Shown: positions 17,571 to 26,788 of the stretch, in pieces
Position numbering within the stretch: the stretch's first letter is position 1
Layout: each line of letters starts with the position of its first letter
Assembly: GCA_049323655.1 (NCBI GenBank)
Contig: JBMONO010000043.1
Span: forward strand, 1 to 64,000
Direction: 5' to 3'
Length of the DNA stretch: 64,000 nt
DNA from: DB1 sp049323655
Lineage (GTDB): Bacteria; Desulfobacterota; Desulfobulbia; Desulfobulbales; SURF-16
Notes under the pieces: model-generated
What the model saw: only the letters and a program-made list of their open reading frames with translations
What the model was told of the DNA's origin: nothing
The model's database searches: none
Position numbers and translations under genes: made by a program

Positions 17571-17969
17571 ATGGCTGCAGGGGTAATTGTACGGGCGCGG
17601 GATGTCATGCGACGGCAGGTTGGGTACATCGACGGCATGGCCACCGCCAGGGAAGCGGCCGCCATGATGCGGGCCGAAAAACACAGTGCGCTGATCGTTA
17701 AAAAACGCCATTCGGACGACGCCTGGGGTATTGTCGTGGTGCAGGATCTCATCCGCGGGGTGCTTATTGCCGGCCGCGCCTCTCATGAGGTCAATGTCTA
17801 CGAGATCATGACAAAACCGGTGATCACCGTGCCGGCAGACATGGATATCCGCTACGTGGCCCGACTGATTTTCAATGCCGGCATCCGCCGGGCGCCGGTG
17901 GAGGATCGGGGAGAACTGGTGGGTATGATCGCTCTTTCCTCTCTGGTGCTGGAAAATGAGCTGTTTTGA
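17571..17969 (+). CDS. CBS-domain protein
   Basis: A tandem CBS pair of 132 residues and nothing else. CBS1 is about residues 8-65 (VRARDVMRRQVGYIDGMATAREAAAMM) and CBS2 about 72-130 (VYEIMTKPVITVPADMDIRYVARLIFNAGIRRAPVED). Such pairs bind adenine nucleotides. GGGAGGAA precedes the ATG at 17571. It closes the DUF1538/PII-like operon, which would then have two nucleotide-sensing soluble proteins for one membrane pair. Confidence 0.85.
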   Translation: MAAGVIVRARDVMRRQVGYIDGMATAREAAAMMRAEKHSALIVKKRHSDDAWGIVVVQDLIRGVLIAGRASHEVNVYEIMTKPVITVPADMDIRYVARLIFNAGIRRAPVEDRGELVGMIALSSLVLENELF

Positions 17970-17992
17970 CCCTAAGTCCCTGTGCCCGCGAC

Positions 17993-18673
17993 TCAGGGGC
18001 GGCCGGATGTGGCAAGGGACAGCGACCCAAGGTGACGCAGCGGGCAGGGCCGGCAGAGCGGTCGTGTTTTTTTGCAGTACTCCTTGCCAAGCCGGACGAT
18101 GAGCGCGTGGTATTCGTTAAACAGCCGGGCATCAGCAGGCAGGGCGTCCATGAACATCTCCTGCATGGCGGCGTAATCCGTCTCTTCGTCGATGAGACCG
18201 TGGCGGAGCAGGATGCGGTGGGTATAGGCATCGATGACAAAGACCGGACGCCCGGCGGCGTATAGAAGAATGGAGTCCGCTGTTTCCGGGCCGATTCCTT
18301 TCACCGACAGCAGTTTGTTGCGCAGGGTCGGGGTGTCGTGGGCGGAAAAAAAGGCGGCAAGGTTGCCGGTTGGTTCCTCCCGCATGATGAGGTCGAGCAG
18401 GTTTTTCAATCGCCTGGCCTTGAGATTGTAATAGCCGGAGGGCCGGATTTTCTCCGCCAGCAGATGGAGGGGCAGGACGGCGAGACGGTGCGGGCTGAGA
18501 AGGTCATCGTCCTTCAGGGCGGTGATGGCGCGGCTGACGTTGCTCCAGTTGGTATTCTGGGTCAGCACCGCGCCGACCATGACCTCGAAGGGGGTATCGC
18601 CGGGCCACCAGCCCTGCGGTCCGAAATGGTCATACAGGGCGGTGTAGATCTCGGAAAGCTGCGGCGCTTTCAA
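17993..18673 (-). CDS. Endonuclease III-like HhH-GPD DNA glycosylase
   Basis: Base-excision glycosylase-like protein (COG2231 type). The core is LTQNTNWSNV, the helix-hairpin-helix VKGIGPETADSILLYA, and the catalytic-Asp strand FVIDAYTHRIL. The C-terminal iron-sulfur loop has three cysteines (EYCKKTRPLCRPC) but the fourth is missing; the protein ends shortly after in RHLGSLSLATSGRP. The cluster may be absent or use another ligand. No ATG lies near the conserved N-terminus. A TTG at 18673 overlaps the stop of the upstream membrane-protein gene and starts at LKAPQLSEIY, which fits the family and gives 226 residues. Confidence 0.8.
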   Translation of the reverse strand: MKAPQLSEIYTALYDHFGPQGWWPGDTPFEVMVGAVLTQNTNWSNVSRAITALKDDDLLSPHRLAVLPLHLLAEKIRPSGYYNLKARRLKNLLDLIMREEPTGNLAAFFSAHDTPTLRNKLLSVKGIGPETADSILLYAAGRPVFVIDAYTHRILLRHGLIDEETDYAAMQEMFMDALPADARLFNEYHALIVRLGKEYCKKTRPLCRPCPLRHLGSLSLATSGRP

Positions 18674-19002
18674 TCGGAACGGATAAAAAAGAGGTAGGCG
18701 AGGACGATGATGACGCCGAGACCGACTCCGGCCACCGGCAGCACTTTGCCGAGCTGCAGGTGGCCATCCACCACCAGGCCGCGGGCATATTCGCTGCCGG
18801 TGAACCACCAAACCGAGATGGCCAGTCCGGTGCAGACCAGGCTGTTGAATGCCTGTTTATAGAGCCACCAGCCGACCTGGGCAACAAAGGGAACAAGAAA
18901 CCAGGGGTTGGTGAAAAGCCCTTTGACATCAACCTGGCGAAGCTGTTGCGGCAGTTCGGTGGAGTTGAGAAAATCCATCACTGCTGTGAGAAAGTCAGCC
19001 AT
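18670..19002 (-). CDS. Small membrane protein of unknown function
   Basis: A 110-residue product with about three hydrophobic segments (near residues 30-48, 53-68 and 88-108) and the short polar tail IRSD. GGAGGG stands seven bases before the ATG. It sits between thiC upstream and the endonuclease III-like gene, whose TTG start overlaps its stop, so the three are probably cotranscribed. No family is recognised. Confidence 0.7.
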   Translation of the reverse strand: MADFLTAVMDFLNSTELPQQLRQVDVKGLFTNPWFLVPFVAQVGWWLYKQAFNSLVCTGLAISVWWFTGSEYARGLVVDGHLQLGKVLPVAGVGLGVIIVLAYLFFIRSD

Positions 19003-19023
19003 GGTATGACCCTCCGCGCAGAG

Positions 19024-20334
19024 TTAGCGTGATCCGTCGAGGCCGCGGGCGGTGGATGTGGCCTTTTTGTAGACCTTGATCGCGCAGTAGGAACCGCACA
19101 TGCTGCACGCGTCCCCCTTGTATGAACTTCCTTCTTCACGATAGCGTAACGCCTTGTCCGGATCAAGCGACAATTCGATCTGCCCCTTCCAGTCGAGCCG
19201 ATTGCGGCATCTGGCCATGGCAATGTCCTTGTCAAGGGCGCCGGGGACGCCCTTGACGATATCGGCGGCATGGGCGGCGATGCGCGAGGCGATGACCCCC
19301 TCCCGCACGTCGTCGGCAGACGGCAGTTTGAGATGCTCGGCCGGGGTGACATAGCAGAGATAATCGGCCCCTGCCGCGGCGGCGATCGCCCCGCCGATGG
19401 CACCGGTGATGTGATCATAGCCCGGCGCGATGTCGGTAACCAGCGGTCCCAGCACATAAAAGGGCGCGCCGTGGCAGAGCCGTTTCTGGAGGAGCATGTT
19501 GGCCTGGATCTGGTCCATCGGCATATGGCCCGGTCCCTCGATAATGACCTGGACCCCGGCCTCCCAGGCACGCAGGGTCAGCTCGCCGAGATGGATCAGT
19601 TCCTGCACCTGGCCCCGGTCGGTGGCGTCGGCCAGGCAGCCGGGCCTGAGCCCGTCGCCCAGACTGATGGTCACCTCGTGTTCCTTCAAGATGGCGAGAA
19701 TGTCGTCGAAGTGCTCGTAAAAGGGATTCTCCTTGTTGTTACAGGTCATCCACTCAATGGTAAAGGAGCCCCCCCGGCTCACCACCCCCATCAGCCTTTC
19801 ATGTTTCCGCACCCTGGTCAGGGCGTCGCGGGTCAGGCCGCAGTGGATGGTCATGAAATCGACTCCGTCCTCCGCCTGCTGGCGGATGGTGGCAAGCAGC
19901 TCATCCACTGTTACCTCACCGATTTCTTTTTTTCGGCGTTCCACCACGTCGGCCACCGTCTGGTAGACCGGCACGGTGCCAAGCGGAATCGGGCAGCGGG
20001 TCAGGATGCCGCGCCGTACTTCGTTGAGATTTTCCCCCATGCTGAGGTCCATCACCGTGTCGGCGCCGGCCCGCAGGGCAACGCAGAGTTTTTCCAGTTC
20101 CTGGTCGAGACCAGGCATGTCGCGGGAGGCGCCGATGTTGGCGTTGACCTTGGTGGCAAGCCCCTTGCCCACGGCCATGACGCGTTCGAAATGGTGGTTC
20201 TTGTTCTTCGGAATGGCGATGACTCCGCTGGCCACCCCCTCCATCAGGGTCTCCGGCGAGATTCCTTCATTCTTGGCGCACTGGGTGAACAGCGGGGTCA
20301 CTTTTCCCTGCAGGGCGTCTTCTCGTATGCTCAT
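19024..20334 (-). CDS. thiC: Phosphomethylpyrimidine synthase ThiC
   Basis: Radical-SAM enzyme that rearranges aminoimidazole ribotide into the pyrimidine moiety of thiamine. The (beta/alpha)8 core shows VNANIGASRD, ADTVMDLSMG, FMTIHCG, ISLGDGLRPGC, and EGPGHMPMDQI. The C-terminal SMCGSYC motif (CxxCxxxxC pattern with the preceding DACS) holds the 4Fe-4S cluster. The 436-residue reading from MSIREDALQ is preceded by AAGGAG. No TPP riboswitch is seen upstream, which is unusual for a thiC gene. Confidence 0.95.
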   Translation of the reverse strand: MSIREDALQGKVTPLFTQCAKNEGISPETLMEGVASGVIAIPKNKNHHFERVMAVGKGLATKVNANIGASRDMPGLDQELEKLCVALRAGADTVMDLSMGENLNEVRRGILTRCPIPLGTVPVYQTVADVVERRKKEIGEVTVDELLATIRQQAEDGVDFMTIHCGLTRDALTRVRKHERLMGVVSRGGSFTIEWMTCNNKENPFYEHFDDILAILKEHEVTISLGDGLRPGCLADATDRGQVQELIHLGELTLRAWEAGVQVIIEGPGHMPMDQIQANMLLQKRLCHGAPFYVLGPLVTDIAPGYDHITGAIGGAIAAAAGADYLCYVTPAEHLKLPSADDVREGVIASRIAAHAADIVKGVPGALDKDIAMARCRNRLDWKGQIELSLDPDKALRYREEGSSYKGDACSMCGSYCAIKVYKKATSTARGLDGSR

Positions 20335-20674
20335 CGGTGTTCTCCTTGGTAAACCCGGAAGCGGGACAGCGCGGGGATGGCAAAAAGGGCGGAATTTTCT
20401 GTCGTTCCGCCAGGTTTTCCCGGGCCGTGCCATGCGGCGGCATTATGGCCGGATGGTGAATCAAAAATTAGAAATAATACCAGTGCCCACCCCGTGATGC
20501 AATGGAAAAAATGGCTGCGTCGGGCTGATCACCAAGGCTTGACAGCCGGTGATTGATGCTTATTTTTGTACCACATTTTTGGCTGGTCCGGCCCGGCATG
20601 GTTCGCCGGACACCTCCGCCCGGGACGGGTTTTCATGAGTTTATCAATGCGAAAAAGTTGAATGGAGCATCGTT
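20335..20674. other. thiC-htpG divergent intergenic region
   Basis: About 340 bases with no gene. The left half is the thiC leader; it has a hairpin (GGCGGAA / TTCCGCC around 20383-20412) but no TPP-riboswitch consensus. The right half carries the htpG promoter candidate. Confidence 0.6.
20539..20566 (+). promoter_or_regulatory. Candidate promoter of htpG
   Basis: A perfect TTGACA (20539-20544) is followed after 16 bases by TATTTT. The context CTTGACA also resembles a heat-shock -35, but no CCCCAT-type -10 is found at the right distance, and no CIRCE element is present. Confidence 0.4.
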
Positions 20675-22537
20675 ATGACCGCGAAGACAGAAACCAAGGA
20701 ATTTCAAGCTGAAGTAAAAAAGCTGCTCGATATCGTCATTCACTCCCTCTACACCGAGAAGGATATCTTCCTGCGGGAGCTCATTTCCAACTCCGCCGAT
20801 GCCCTGGAGAAATTCCGCCACCAGAAGCTGCTGGAGGAGCAGGTGTTTGATCCGGACGCCAGCCTGGAGATCAATATCAGTATCAACAAGGACGACCACA
20901 CCCTGACCATCACCGATTCCGGCATCGGCATGACAAAAGAGGAGCTTGAGCACAACCTCGGCACCATCGCCCATTCCGGATCCAAGACCTTTCTCACCGG
21001 CCTTGATCAGGCGAGGCAGAAGGAGATCAACCTCATCGGCCAGTTCGGCGTCGGTTTTTATGCCGCCTTCATGGTGGCGAAAAAGGTGCGGGTGAAGTCG
21101 CGTTCTTACCAGGTCGATGCCGAAGGCTATGAGTGGGCCTCGGAAGGCACCGGCAGCTATACCTTGACCGCGGCGCCGGGTCTGCATCGCGGCACCAAGA
21201 TCATCCTGGAACTCAAGGACGAGGCCTTTGATTACGCCGATGAGATGAAGATCAAGCACATCATCAAACAGTATTCGAACTTCGTCTCCTTTCCCATCAA
21301 GGTGGCCGGCGAGACGGTCAATACGGTGCAGGCCCTCTGGACCAAAAGCAGGGAGGACATCAAGCCCGAGGAATACACCGAGTTCTACAAGTTTATCGCC
21401 AATGCCTTTGACGAGCCGCTCTGCTCCTTTCACTTCAGCGCCGATGCGCCGCTGGCCATCAAGTCGCTGCTCTTCGTGCCCGAGGACAACATCGAGATGA
21501 TGGGCTTCGGCCGCATGGAGCCGGGAGTGAGCCTCTACTGCCAGAAGGTGCTGATCGAACAGCACAGCAAGAACATCCTGCCCGAATGGCTGCGCTTTCT
21601 CAAGGGAGTGGTGGACAGCGAGGACCTGCCCTTGAATATCTCCCGCCAGGCCCTCCAGGACAACGCCTTGGTCGCCAAGCTGAAAAAGGTGATAACCACG
21701 CGCTTTCTCAAATATCTCAAGGATATGGCCAAGAACGAGCCGGAGCAGTATGAAAAGTTTTGGAATACCTTCGGCATCTTTCTCAAGGAAGGGGCGACCA
21801 CCGATTACACCCATCGCGACGACCTGGCCGGGCTGCTGCGCTTTGAGTCGTCCAAGTCCCCCGACGCCGAGCTGATTTCGCTTGCCGATTACGTCGGCCG
21901 CATGAAGGAGGGGCAGAGCGAGATTTACTACATCAACGGCCCGAGCCGGATGGCCATCGAGACCGGGCCCTACTTCGAGGTCTTCAAGCGCCGCGATATC
22001 GAGATCATCTACACCATGGAGCCCATCGACGATTTCGTCTTCAGCCATCTCGGCCAGTTTGACGGCAAGAAGCTGGTCTCCGCTGACCGGGCTGACCTGA
22101 AACTGCCGGAGACCACCACCGGCGAGAAAGAGGAAAAGGAGGCGACCGCCAAACTCGACGAGCCCATTGCCCAGACCCTGACCAAATGGATGAAGGATCG
22201 GCTCGGCGACAAGGTCAAGGAGGTGGTGATCTCCAGCAGGCTGGTGGACAGCCCGGCGATGATCGTCAATCCCGATGGCTTCTTCACCTCCAGCATGGAG
22301 CGGGTGATGCGGGCCACCAATCAGGAGCACAAGATCGGCTCCAAGAATCTGGAGATCAATACCGCCCATCCGCTCATCAAGGGACTGGCCGATTTGCGGA
22401 TAGCGGACGAGGAGTTTGCCGGCAGCGTTGTCGAGCAGATCTTTGACAATGCCCTGATCCAGGCCGGGCTGATGATCGAGCCGCGCGGCATGGTGGAGCG
22501 CACCTACAAGATTCTCGAGCGGGCGGTGAAAAAGTAA
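20675..22537 (+). CDS. htpG: Molecular chaperone HtpG (Hsp90)
   Basis: Cytoplasmic Hsp90 homodimer, ATP-driven folding chaperone. The GHKL ATPase domain shows LFLRELISNSADA-type sequence (FLRELISNSADALEK), DSGIGM and the glycine-rich lid (GQFGVGFYAAFMV). The middle domain has the catalytic arginine segment (PLNISRQALQDN), and the C-terminal dimerisation domain ends in ILERAVKK. It has 620 residues, typical for bacteria without the eukaryotic linker. A Shine-Dalgarno GGAG is present, and a strong terminator follows at 22681. Confidence 0.97.
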   Translation: MTAKTETKEFQAEVKKLLDIVIHSLYTEKDIFLRELISNSADALEKFRHQKLLEEQVFDPDASLEINISINKDDHTLTITDSGIGMTKEELEHNLGTIAHSGSKTFLTGLDQARQKEINLIGQFGVGFYAAFMVAKKVRVKSRSYQVDAEGYEWASEGTGSYTLTAAPGLHRGTKIILELKDEAFDYADEMKIKHIIKQYSNFVSFPIKVAGETVNTVQALWTKSREDIKPEEYTEFYKFIANAFDEPLCSFHFSADAPLAIKSLLFVPEDNIEMMGFGRMEPGVSLYCQKVLIEQHSKNILPEWLRFLKGVVDSEDLPLNISRQALQDNALVAKLKKVITTRFLKYLKDMAKNEPEQYEKFWNTFGIFLKEGATTDYTHRDDLAGLLRFESSKSPDAELISLADYVGRMKEGQSEIYYINGPSRMAIETGPYFEVFKRRDIEIIYTMEPIDDFVFSHLGQFDGKKLVSADRADLKLPETTTGEKEEKEATAKLDEPIAQTLTKWMKDRLGDKVKEVVISSRLVDSPAMIVNPDGFFTSSMERVMRATNQEHKIGSKNLEINTAHPLIKGLADLRIADEEFAGSVVEQIFDNALIQAGLMIEPRGMVERTYKILERAVKK

Positions 22538-22570
22538 GCGCCGGCTTTTTCACCACCACAAAATAGATAG

Positions 22571-22670
22571 TCTCGTAAAACCCGCAAACCATGGCAGGCG
22601 GGAAAGTGAAAACAACGAGTTACAAAACCCGGCCCGTCGGAATCGTGGCTTTTTACGATTCCGACAAAAT
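22571..22670 (-). repeat. Dispersed repeat family R1, copy 3 (inverted)
   Basis: TCTCGTAAAACCCGCAAACC, GGCAGGCGGGAAAGTGAAAAC, AACGAGTTACAA, and the inverted pair GTCGGAATCGTGG / TTTACGATTCCGAC. This is one of the best-preserved copies and lies between htpG and its terminator. Confidence 0.8.
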
Positions 22671-22680
22671 TAAGAGACAG

Positions 22681-22720
22681 AACTCGCCTTGTTTCCTGCC
22701 GGGGAGAAGGCGAGTTTTTT
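22681..22720 (+). terminator. Rho-independent terminator after htpG
   Basis: AACTCGCCTT pairs with AAGGCGAGTT across a 16-base loop and is followed by a T run. It lies beyond the R1 copy, about 145 bases after the htpG stop. Confidence 0.85.
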
Positions 22721-22782
22721 ATGCCCGGCATCTGCAATTCCGCGCTTTTCGGTGAGAATGAAGTTGTGAAAAACATCGCAAC

Positions 22783-24759
22783 CTATCTCCGCTCTTTTGT
22801 ATCAAGGAAGAAGGGGTTCTTGCCCAGCAAGGCAAAGAGATACCAGGCAGTGGCGCCAATATGCGGCGTGTTTGGATAACACCAAGGCTTTTCCTTATTT
22901 TCCGAAGGCCAGAAATGATAAAAGCCCGTTGACAGGCCGCACTTGGATGCAGCTGGCAGCGCCCCGGCCGCGGGCCCGTCCGTGATCTGTGCCTGGCGTA
23001 ACAAAGAGAGGAGCGGTTTCGCCTCATCTTCCCTGCCCAACATTGTCAGGGCAACAGCCATCTGCGCCGTCCCTTCCCACCACGCCCCATCACCGTCATG
23101 GCAGTTAAAGTCGAATGCCTGAGGATAATCTGTGCCCGCCCGGCAATGGCGCAATGCCCATTCCACTGCCGGACGATACAACTCGGGTTGCCCCATGCCA
23201 AGCACCGACCATGTCTGGGGGTCAAGCGGGATGACTCCTTGGCTCCGTTTATCGCTTCCTGGCTCGGTACCGGTCGAGAGGTGCCCCTCGCCCTGGGCGT
23301 TGATCATATTCTCAACGAAATTTCTCGCATGGGCCTGCTCGCTTAACCACTTGCGCCCTTCCACGGTGTTGCGCCCCACGGCATCGGCAAGATGGCCGAA
23401 GAGGGCCACAAGATCAATGTTATGTTCCGTGCTTCGCCATTCCGAACGCAGCTGCTTGTTCTGAGAGGAGGCGCTCGGTTCAAAGCTTACATATCCCCCC
23501 CGGAAGCCGCCAGGGGAGGTTTCAACCCGGTTCTCCTTGACGATCCACCCGGCAAGTTTGCGCGCCGCATTGAGATAGGGGGCCCCTTGTCGCTGAGGGA
23601 GGATGCAATGTGCTTGCACTAATGCCAACCCGGCCCAGGCCGCGTTTCCCGTATCGGAGCCCGCGGAGTATTCATCCTCGATATACTTTCCTTTTCCGTC
23701 CCCCCATTTGCTGTCCCATTGGCCAGGAAGCCGGGCTTTCCCGGTGAAACTGTCCAGGAGGGGGCCGCTTGCATAGGCGTTGCGTAAACGCCCATCTTTA
23801 AAGGTACGGTCGTTGTTCTGGGCCTGCACGAAAGCCTGGGCAATCAACTCGGCGCGGCGGATATCTTCCGGGGTGCCACGGGCCAGAAAGGCCAACATCA
23901 CCAGTGCCTGGTCATAGACATGGCAGACATTTTCCGGTGCCCCTGTGATGCAGCCACCAGGCACAAAGCTTTGCAGGAAGCGGGGCTCATCATGATGCAG
24001 CACATCGATTTTTACCTCATCGAGAAATATCGAACCTGGTCTGCCACCTTGTCCTATTGCGACCACCATTCCGAACGGCCCTATGACCGAGCTTAAATCC
24101 TCGTTCAGCAGGGAGATGCTGTAGGAGCGCCATTCTTGATCAAGCATGACAGGCAATGTCTTTTGGAAGGTGTCGCCGTATGGGCCGTCCCGGCGCAGGT
24201 GATTGATTCCGCCAGAGAGGAACGTAACGGCCATGGGCGGCTCCGACTTCGCCCAAAAGGACACGGTGGTGGACCCGGTCAGAGCGCGGCCCGGAAATTG
24301 CCCCCAATTGTTTTCCGGATATTGAAAATAAAAGCCAGCCCAATGGTCAGGTGAAGGGCTTTCAGGAGGGTGGTAATCGATTTTGAGGCATCCCCGGCCG
24401 AAACGCGGCGGCGCGCATTGCACCGTTTGCAGTGAGAGATCTGCCACCATCCCCATTTTCCCCGAGGGGGAATACGGCTGGTATTCCGGGGAACCAGAGA
24501 CAGGAAGAGCATGGGCAAACCTGTCCATCTGACGAAAAAGAAACGCATATGCCGCCGCCAGGTCACGGTCGTTTCCCCTGGTGGACGCGGCGGCCCCTTG
24601 TGAGTCCATCTCTTGAGCCGTTATCTGCGGATACGCAGAGGATAAGGGCAAAAATGCCAGAACGAGTGTCATCACCACGAGAAAGCGACTGCGCGAGCGA
24701 AAGGGTTGCGCGTGGGTAACTGGGTGTAGTTTATTGTCGGATGGGCGAAGGGTGGTCAT
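22783..24759 (-). CDS. Secreted alpha/alpha-toroid (six-hairpin glycosidase-like) protein
   Basis: A 658-residue exported protein. The basic-hydrophobic signal (SRSRFLVVMTLVLAFLPLSSAYP) suggests export. Residues about 100-265 form a beta-rich domain like a carbohydrate-binding module (FYFQYPENNWGQ..., SVSFWAKSE-type strand TVSFWAKSEPP, LDEVKIDV). Residues about 280-650 have the repeated helical pattern of a six-hairpin glycosidase fold (VYDQALVMLAFLARG, GNAAWAGLALVQA, DDGAWWEGTAQMAVAL-type GDGAWWEGTAQMAVA). The substrate is unknown; a glycan is likely. It stands alone between htpG and the tRNA-Ser gene and looks like an accessory gene. Confidence 0.65.
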   Translation of the reverse strand: MTTLRPSDNKLHPVTHAQPFRSRSRFLVVMTLVLAFLPLSSAYPQITAQEMDSQGAAASTRGNDRDLAAAYAFLFRQMDRFAHALPVSGSPEYQPYSPSGKMGMVADLSLQTVQCAPPRFGRGCLKIDYHPPESPSPDHWAGFYFQYPENNWGQFPGRALTGSTTVSFWAKSEPPMAVTFLSGGINHLRRDGPYGDTFQKTLPVMLDQEWRSYSISLLNEDLSSVIGPFGMVVAIGQGGRPGSIFLDEVKIDVLHHDEPRFLQSFVPGGCITGAPENVCHVYDQALVMLAFLARGTPEDIRRAELIAQAFVQAQNNDRTFKDGRLRNAYASGPLLDSFTGKARLPGQWDSKWGDGKGKYIEDEYSAGSDTGNAAWAGLALVQAHCILPQRQGAPYLNAARKLAGWIVKENRVETSPGGFRGGYVSFEPSASSQNKQLRSEWRSTEHNIDLVALFGHLADAVGRNTVEGRKWLSEQAHARNFVENMINAQGEGHLSTGTEPGSDKRSQGVIPLDPQTWSVLGMGQPELYRPAVEWALRHCRAGTDYPQAFDFNCHDGDGAWWEGTAQMAVALTMLGREDEAKPLLSLLRQAQITDGPAAGALPAASKCGLSTGFYHFWPSENKEKPWCYPNTPHIGATAWYLFALLGKNPFFLDTKERR

Positions 24760-25158
24760 TTTCGTTGCAACCTCATGTTGTCAGCAGGTGTTGTCTGGTG
24801 GAATAAATTTGCAAACGTGCCGATGGTGGGTGCGCGGGATTTTGCATGACCGCAAACTATTGCAAACCGCACTGGAACCAGACCGCGAGTGACGGCCATG
24901 ATCAGCGGCGATTGCAAGATCATTTACCGCGGTTGCCCTCCAACGGGGATCGATTGGCGGCCCACGACAGCTATGGTCTCATTCTTCTGACGGATAAAGA
25001 TCGCCGCCGGTTCGATTCCCTTTTCTGTTGCTGTTATTTTTCCGGGTTAACGGGTAGGTGACAATGGATTTCTTTGGACTTTATCGGAAACAAAAAACCC
25101 GCTTTCCGTTGCCGGAAGCGGGTTTCTGGATCATGCTGGATTTTGTCAAATGCTGATT
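24760..25158. other. Intergenic stretch, no gene seen
   Basis: About 400 bases between the secreted toroid protein and tRNA-Ser. The open frames are short and without ribosome-binding sites. The only clear element is the minus-strand tRNA terminator at 25092-25127. Confidence 0.6.
25092..25127 (-). terminator. Terminator downstream of tRNA-Ser
   Basis: On the minus strand, AAACCCGCTTCC pairs with GGAAAGCGGGTTT across a short loop and is followed by a T run, about 30 bases after the tRNA 3' end. Confidence 0.8.
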
Positions 25159-25248
<90 letters not shown>

Positions 25249-25430
25249 GTTTTCGGGCAGGATGATGACGGTTCATGCTGATTGTCCCATGATTAAAACA
25301 AATTTCATCGAAATACAATGGTGAAGAGAAAAGAATCTGTTTTGCTGGCGTCTGACGGCAAAAGAAGAATATAAGAAAAGGAGGCCGACTGTTTACCGCT
25401 CACCATGCTTGGTCCGGGAAAATACCGCCG

Positions 25431-26468
25431 ATGCGCCGATTGCCCCTGTTTGTCGTCCTCCTGCTGCTGGCTGCCTGCGCGCCCCGCTTTTCTGAACCGG
25501 AAACGATGAACCGACCACCGGAAATGACCGACACCGCCTTCATCAGTTTTGACGGCGCCGCCCTGCCGCGCAGGAACTGGCTGCCCAGCGGGCCGCCGCG
25601 GGCCATCCTCCTTGCCCTGCACGGCTATAACGATTACAGCGCCTTCATCACCGCGGCCGCCCGTTTTTTCCAAGAATGGGACATTGCCGTCTTTTCCTAT
25701 GACCAGCGCGGCTTCGGCGCCGCCCCCCGGCCCGGCCGCTGGGGCGGCCAGGAGACCATGGGCCGCGATCTGCACACCATCATCGATCTGCTGGGCAAGC
25801 AGCATCCCGGTATCCCGCTTTATTTGCTGGGCGACAGCATGGGCGGCGCGGTCATCCTGGCGACCGGCAGCCGGACGCCTCGCCTGGCGGTGGACGGAGT
25901 AATCCTTGTCGCCCCGGCGGTCTGGGCGCGCGCCACCATGCCGTGGTATCAGCGGGCCGCCCTGTGGCTGGGGGCCAGGCTGCTGCCCTGGCTGCGGGTC
26001 AGTCCCAAGGGGCTTGACATCACCCCGTCGGACAACAGGCAGATGCTTCAAGCCCTGGGCCGCGATCCGCTGGTGATGAAAGAGTCGCGCATCGACGCCC
26101 TGCACGGCCTGACCAATCTGATGGATGCGGCCTACGAAGCCGCGGCCCGTTTCGACCATCGCCTTCTCTTGCTCTATGGGGCGCGCGACGAGATCATTCC
26201 GGCCGGGCCGATGTCCGATGTCTTCCGCCGGCGGCTGCGGACATCGTTTGTCGCGCCGCAGCGGCTGCTGGTTTACGATAACGGCTATCACATGCTGCTG
26301 CGCGATTTGCAGGCCGAGGTGGTCTGGTCCGACATCCTGGCCTGGCTCGCCGTACCGGCTGCTGACCTGCCGTCGGTGCGCCAGGGCAGGGCCGCGGAGC
26401 TGCGCACTGAAGCCGATCTTGTCGCGGCGCTGCCCCATGCGACCAGGCGGAACCGGGCCGGCCACTGA
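25431..26468 (+). CDS. Alpha/beta-hydrolase lipoprotein (monoacylglycerol lipase-like)
   Basis: A 345-residue lipoprotein with lipobox LLAAC (Cys near residue 16). The alpha/beta-hydrolase fold of the lysophospholipase/monoglyceride lipase family shows the oxyanion strand LALHGYNDYS, nucleophile elbow GDSMGG, the acid in LYGARDEIIPAG and the catalytic His in DNGYHMLL. It probably hydrolyses an ester lipid in the periplasm or at a membrane. It lies between the tRNA-Ser and tRNA-Ala genes. The ATG at 25431 has no strong ribosome site, but the signal peptide begins there. Confidence 0.85.
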   Translation: MRRLPLFVVLLLLAACAPRFSEPETMNRPPEMTDTAFISFDGAALPRRNWLPSGPPRAILLALHGYNDYSAFITAAARFFQEWDIAVFSYDQRGFGAAPRPGRWGGQETMGRDLHTIIDLLGKQHPGIPLYLLGDSMGGAVILATGSRTPRLAVDGVILVAPAVWARATMPWYQRAALWLGARLLPWLRVSPKGLDITPSDNRQMLQALGRDPLVMKESRIDALHGLTNLMDAAYEAAARFDHRLLLLYGARDEIIPAGPMSDVFRRRLRTSFVAPQRLLVYDNGYHMLLRDLQAEVVWSDILAWLAVPAADLPSVRQGRAAELRTEADLVAALPHATRRNRAGH

Positions 26469-26538
26469 CCGGGAAAAGGGGGGGGGCGGTCAACATCGGC
26501 GTTGACGAAACAGGGCGGCTGTGGTTAAAAAAAAGCAT

Positions 26539-26614
26539 GGGGCTGTAGCTCAGCTGGGAGAGCGACGCGTTCGCAATGCGTAGGCCAGGGGTTCGATCCC
26601 CCTCAGCTCCACCA
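26539..26614 (+). tRNA. tRNA-Ala (anticodon CGC)
   Basis: GGGGCTGTAGCTCAGCTGGGAG at the 5' end, anticodon loop TTCGCAA (CGC), T arm GGGGTTCGATCCCCC, acceptor CAGCTCC with A and an encoded CCA. Size 76 bases. A decayed restriction island begins shortly after its 3' end. Confidence 0.96.
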
Positions 26615-26788
26615 TGTGCACAGACAAGCCCGTCCACTGACCATGTCCGGTTGCTGGAAGGGTTTTTTTTATTCATCAGCGAATTATGTCGATGTCGCTG
26701 GCCCTGGAGAAGACCGAGCCCTGCTGCGCAGCCTGGGGGACAAGGGTAAGGCTCTGCATAGAGCGTATTTTGGGAAGGAAGCGTAAGC

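Noticed and set aside
20335..20520. TPP riboswitch upstream of thiC
   Set aside because: The minus strand lacks the usual CTGAGA and ACCTGATC-type boxes. Only a short hairpin was found.
20521..20674. CIRCE or sigma32 promoter for htpG
   Set aside because: No TTAGCACTC-N9-GAGTGCTAA, and no CCCCAT-like -10 at a suitable distance.
24846..25061. 71-codon open frame
   Set aside because: No ribosome site, no homology pattern, and situated in AT-rich intergenic DNA.
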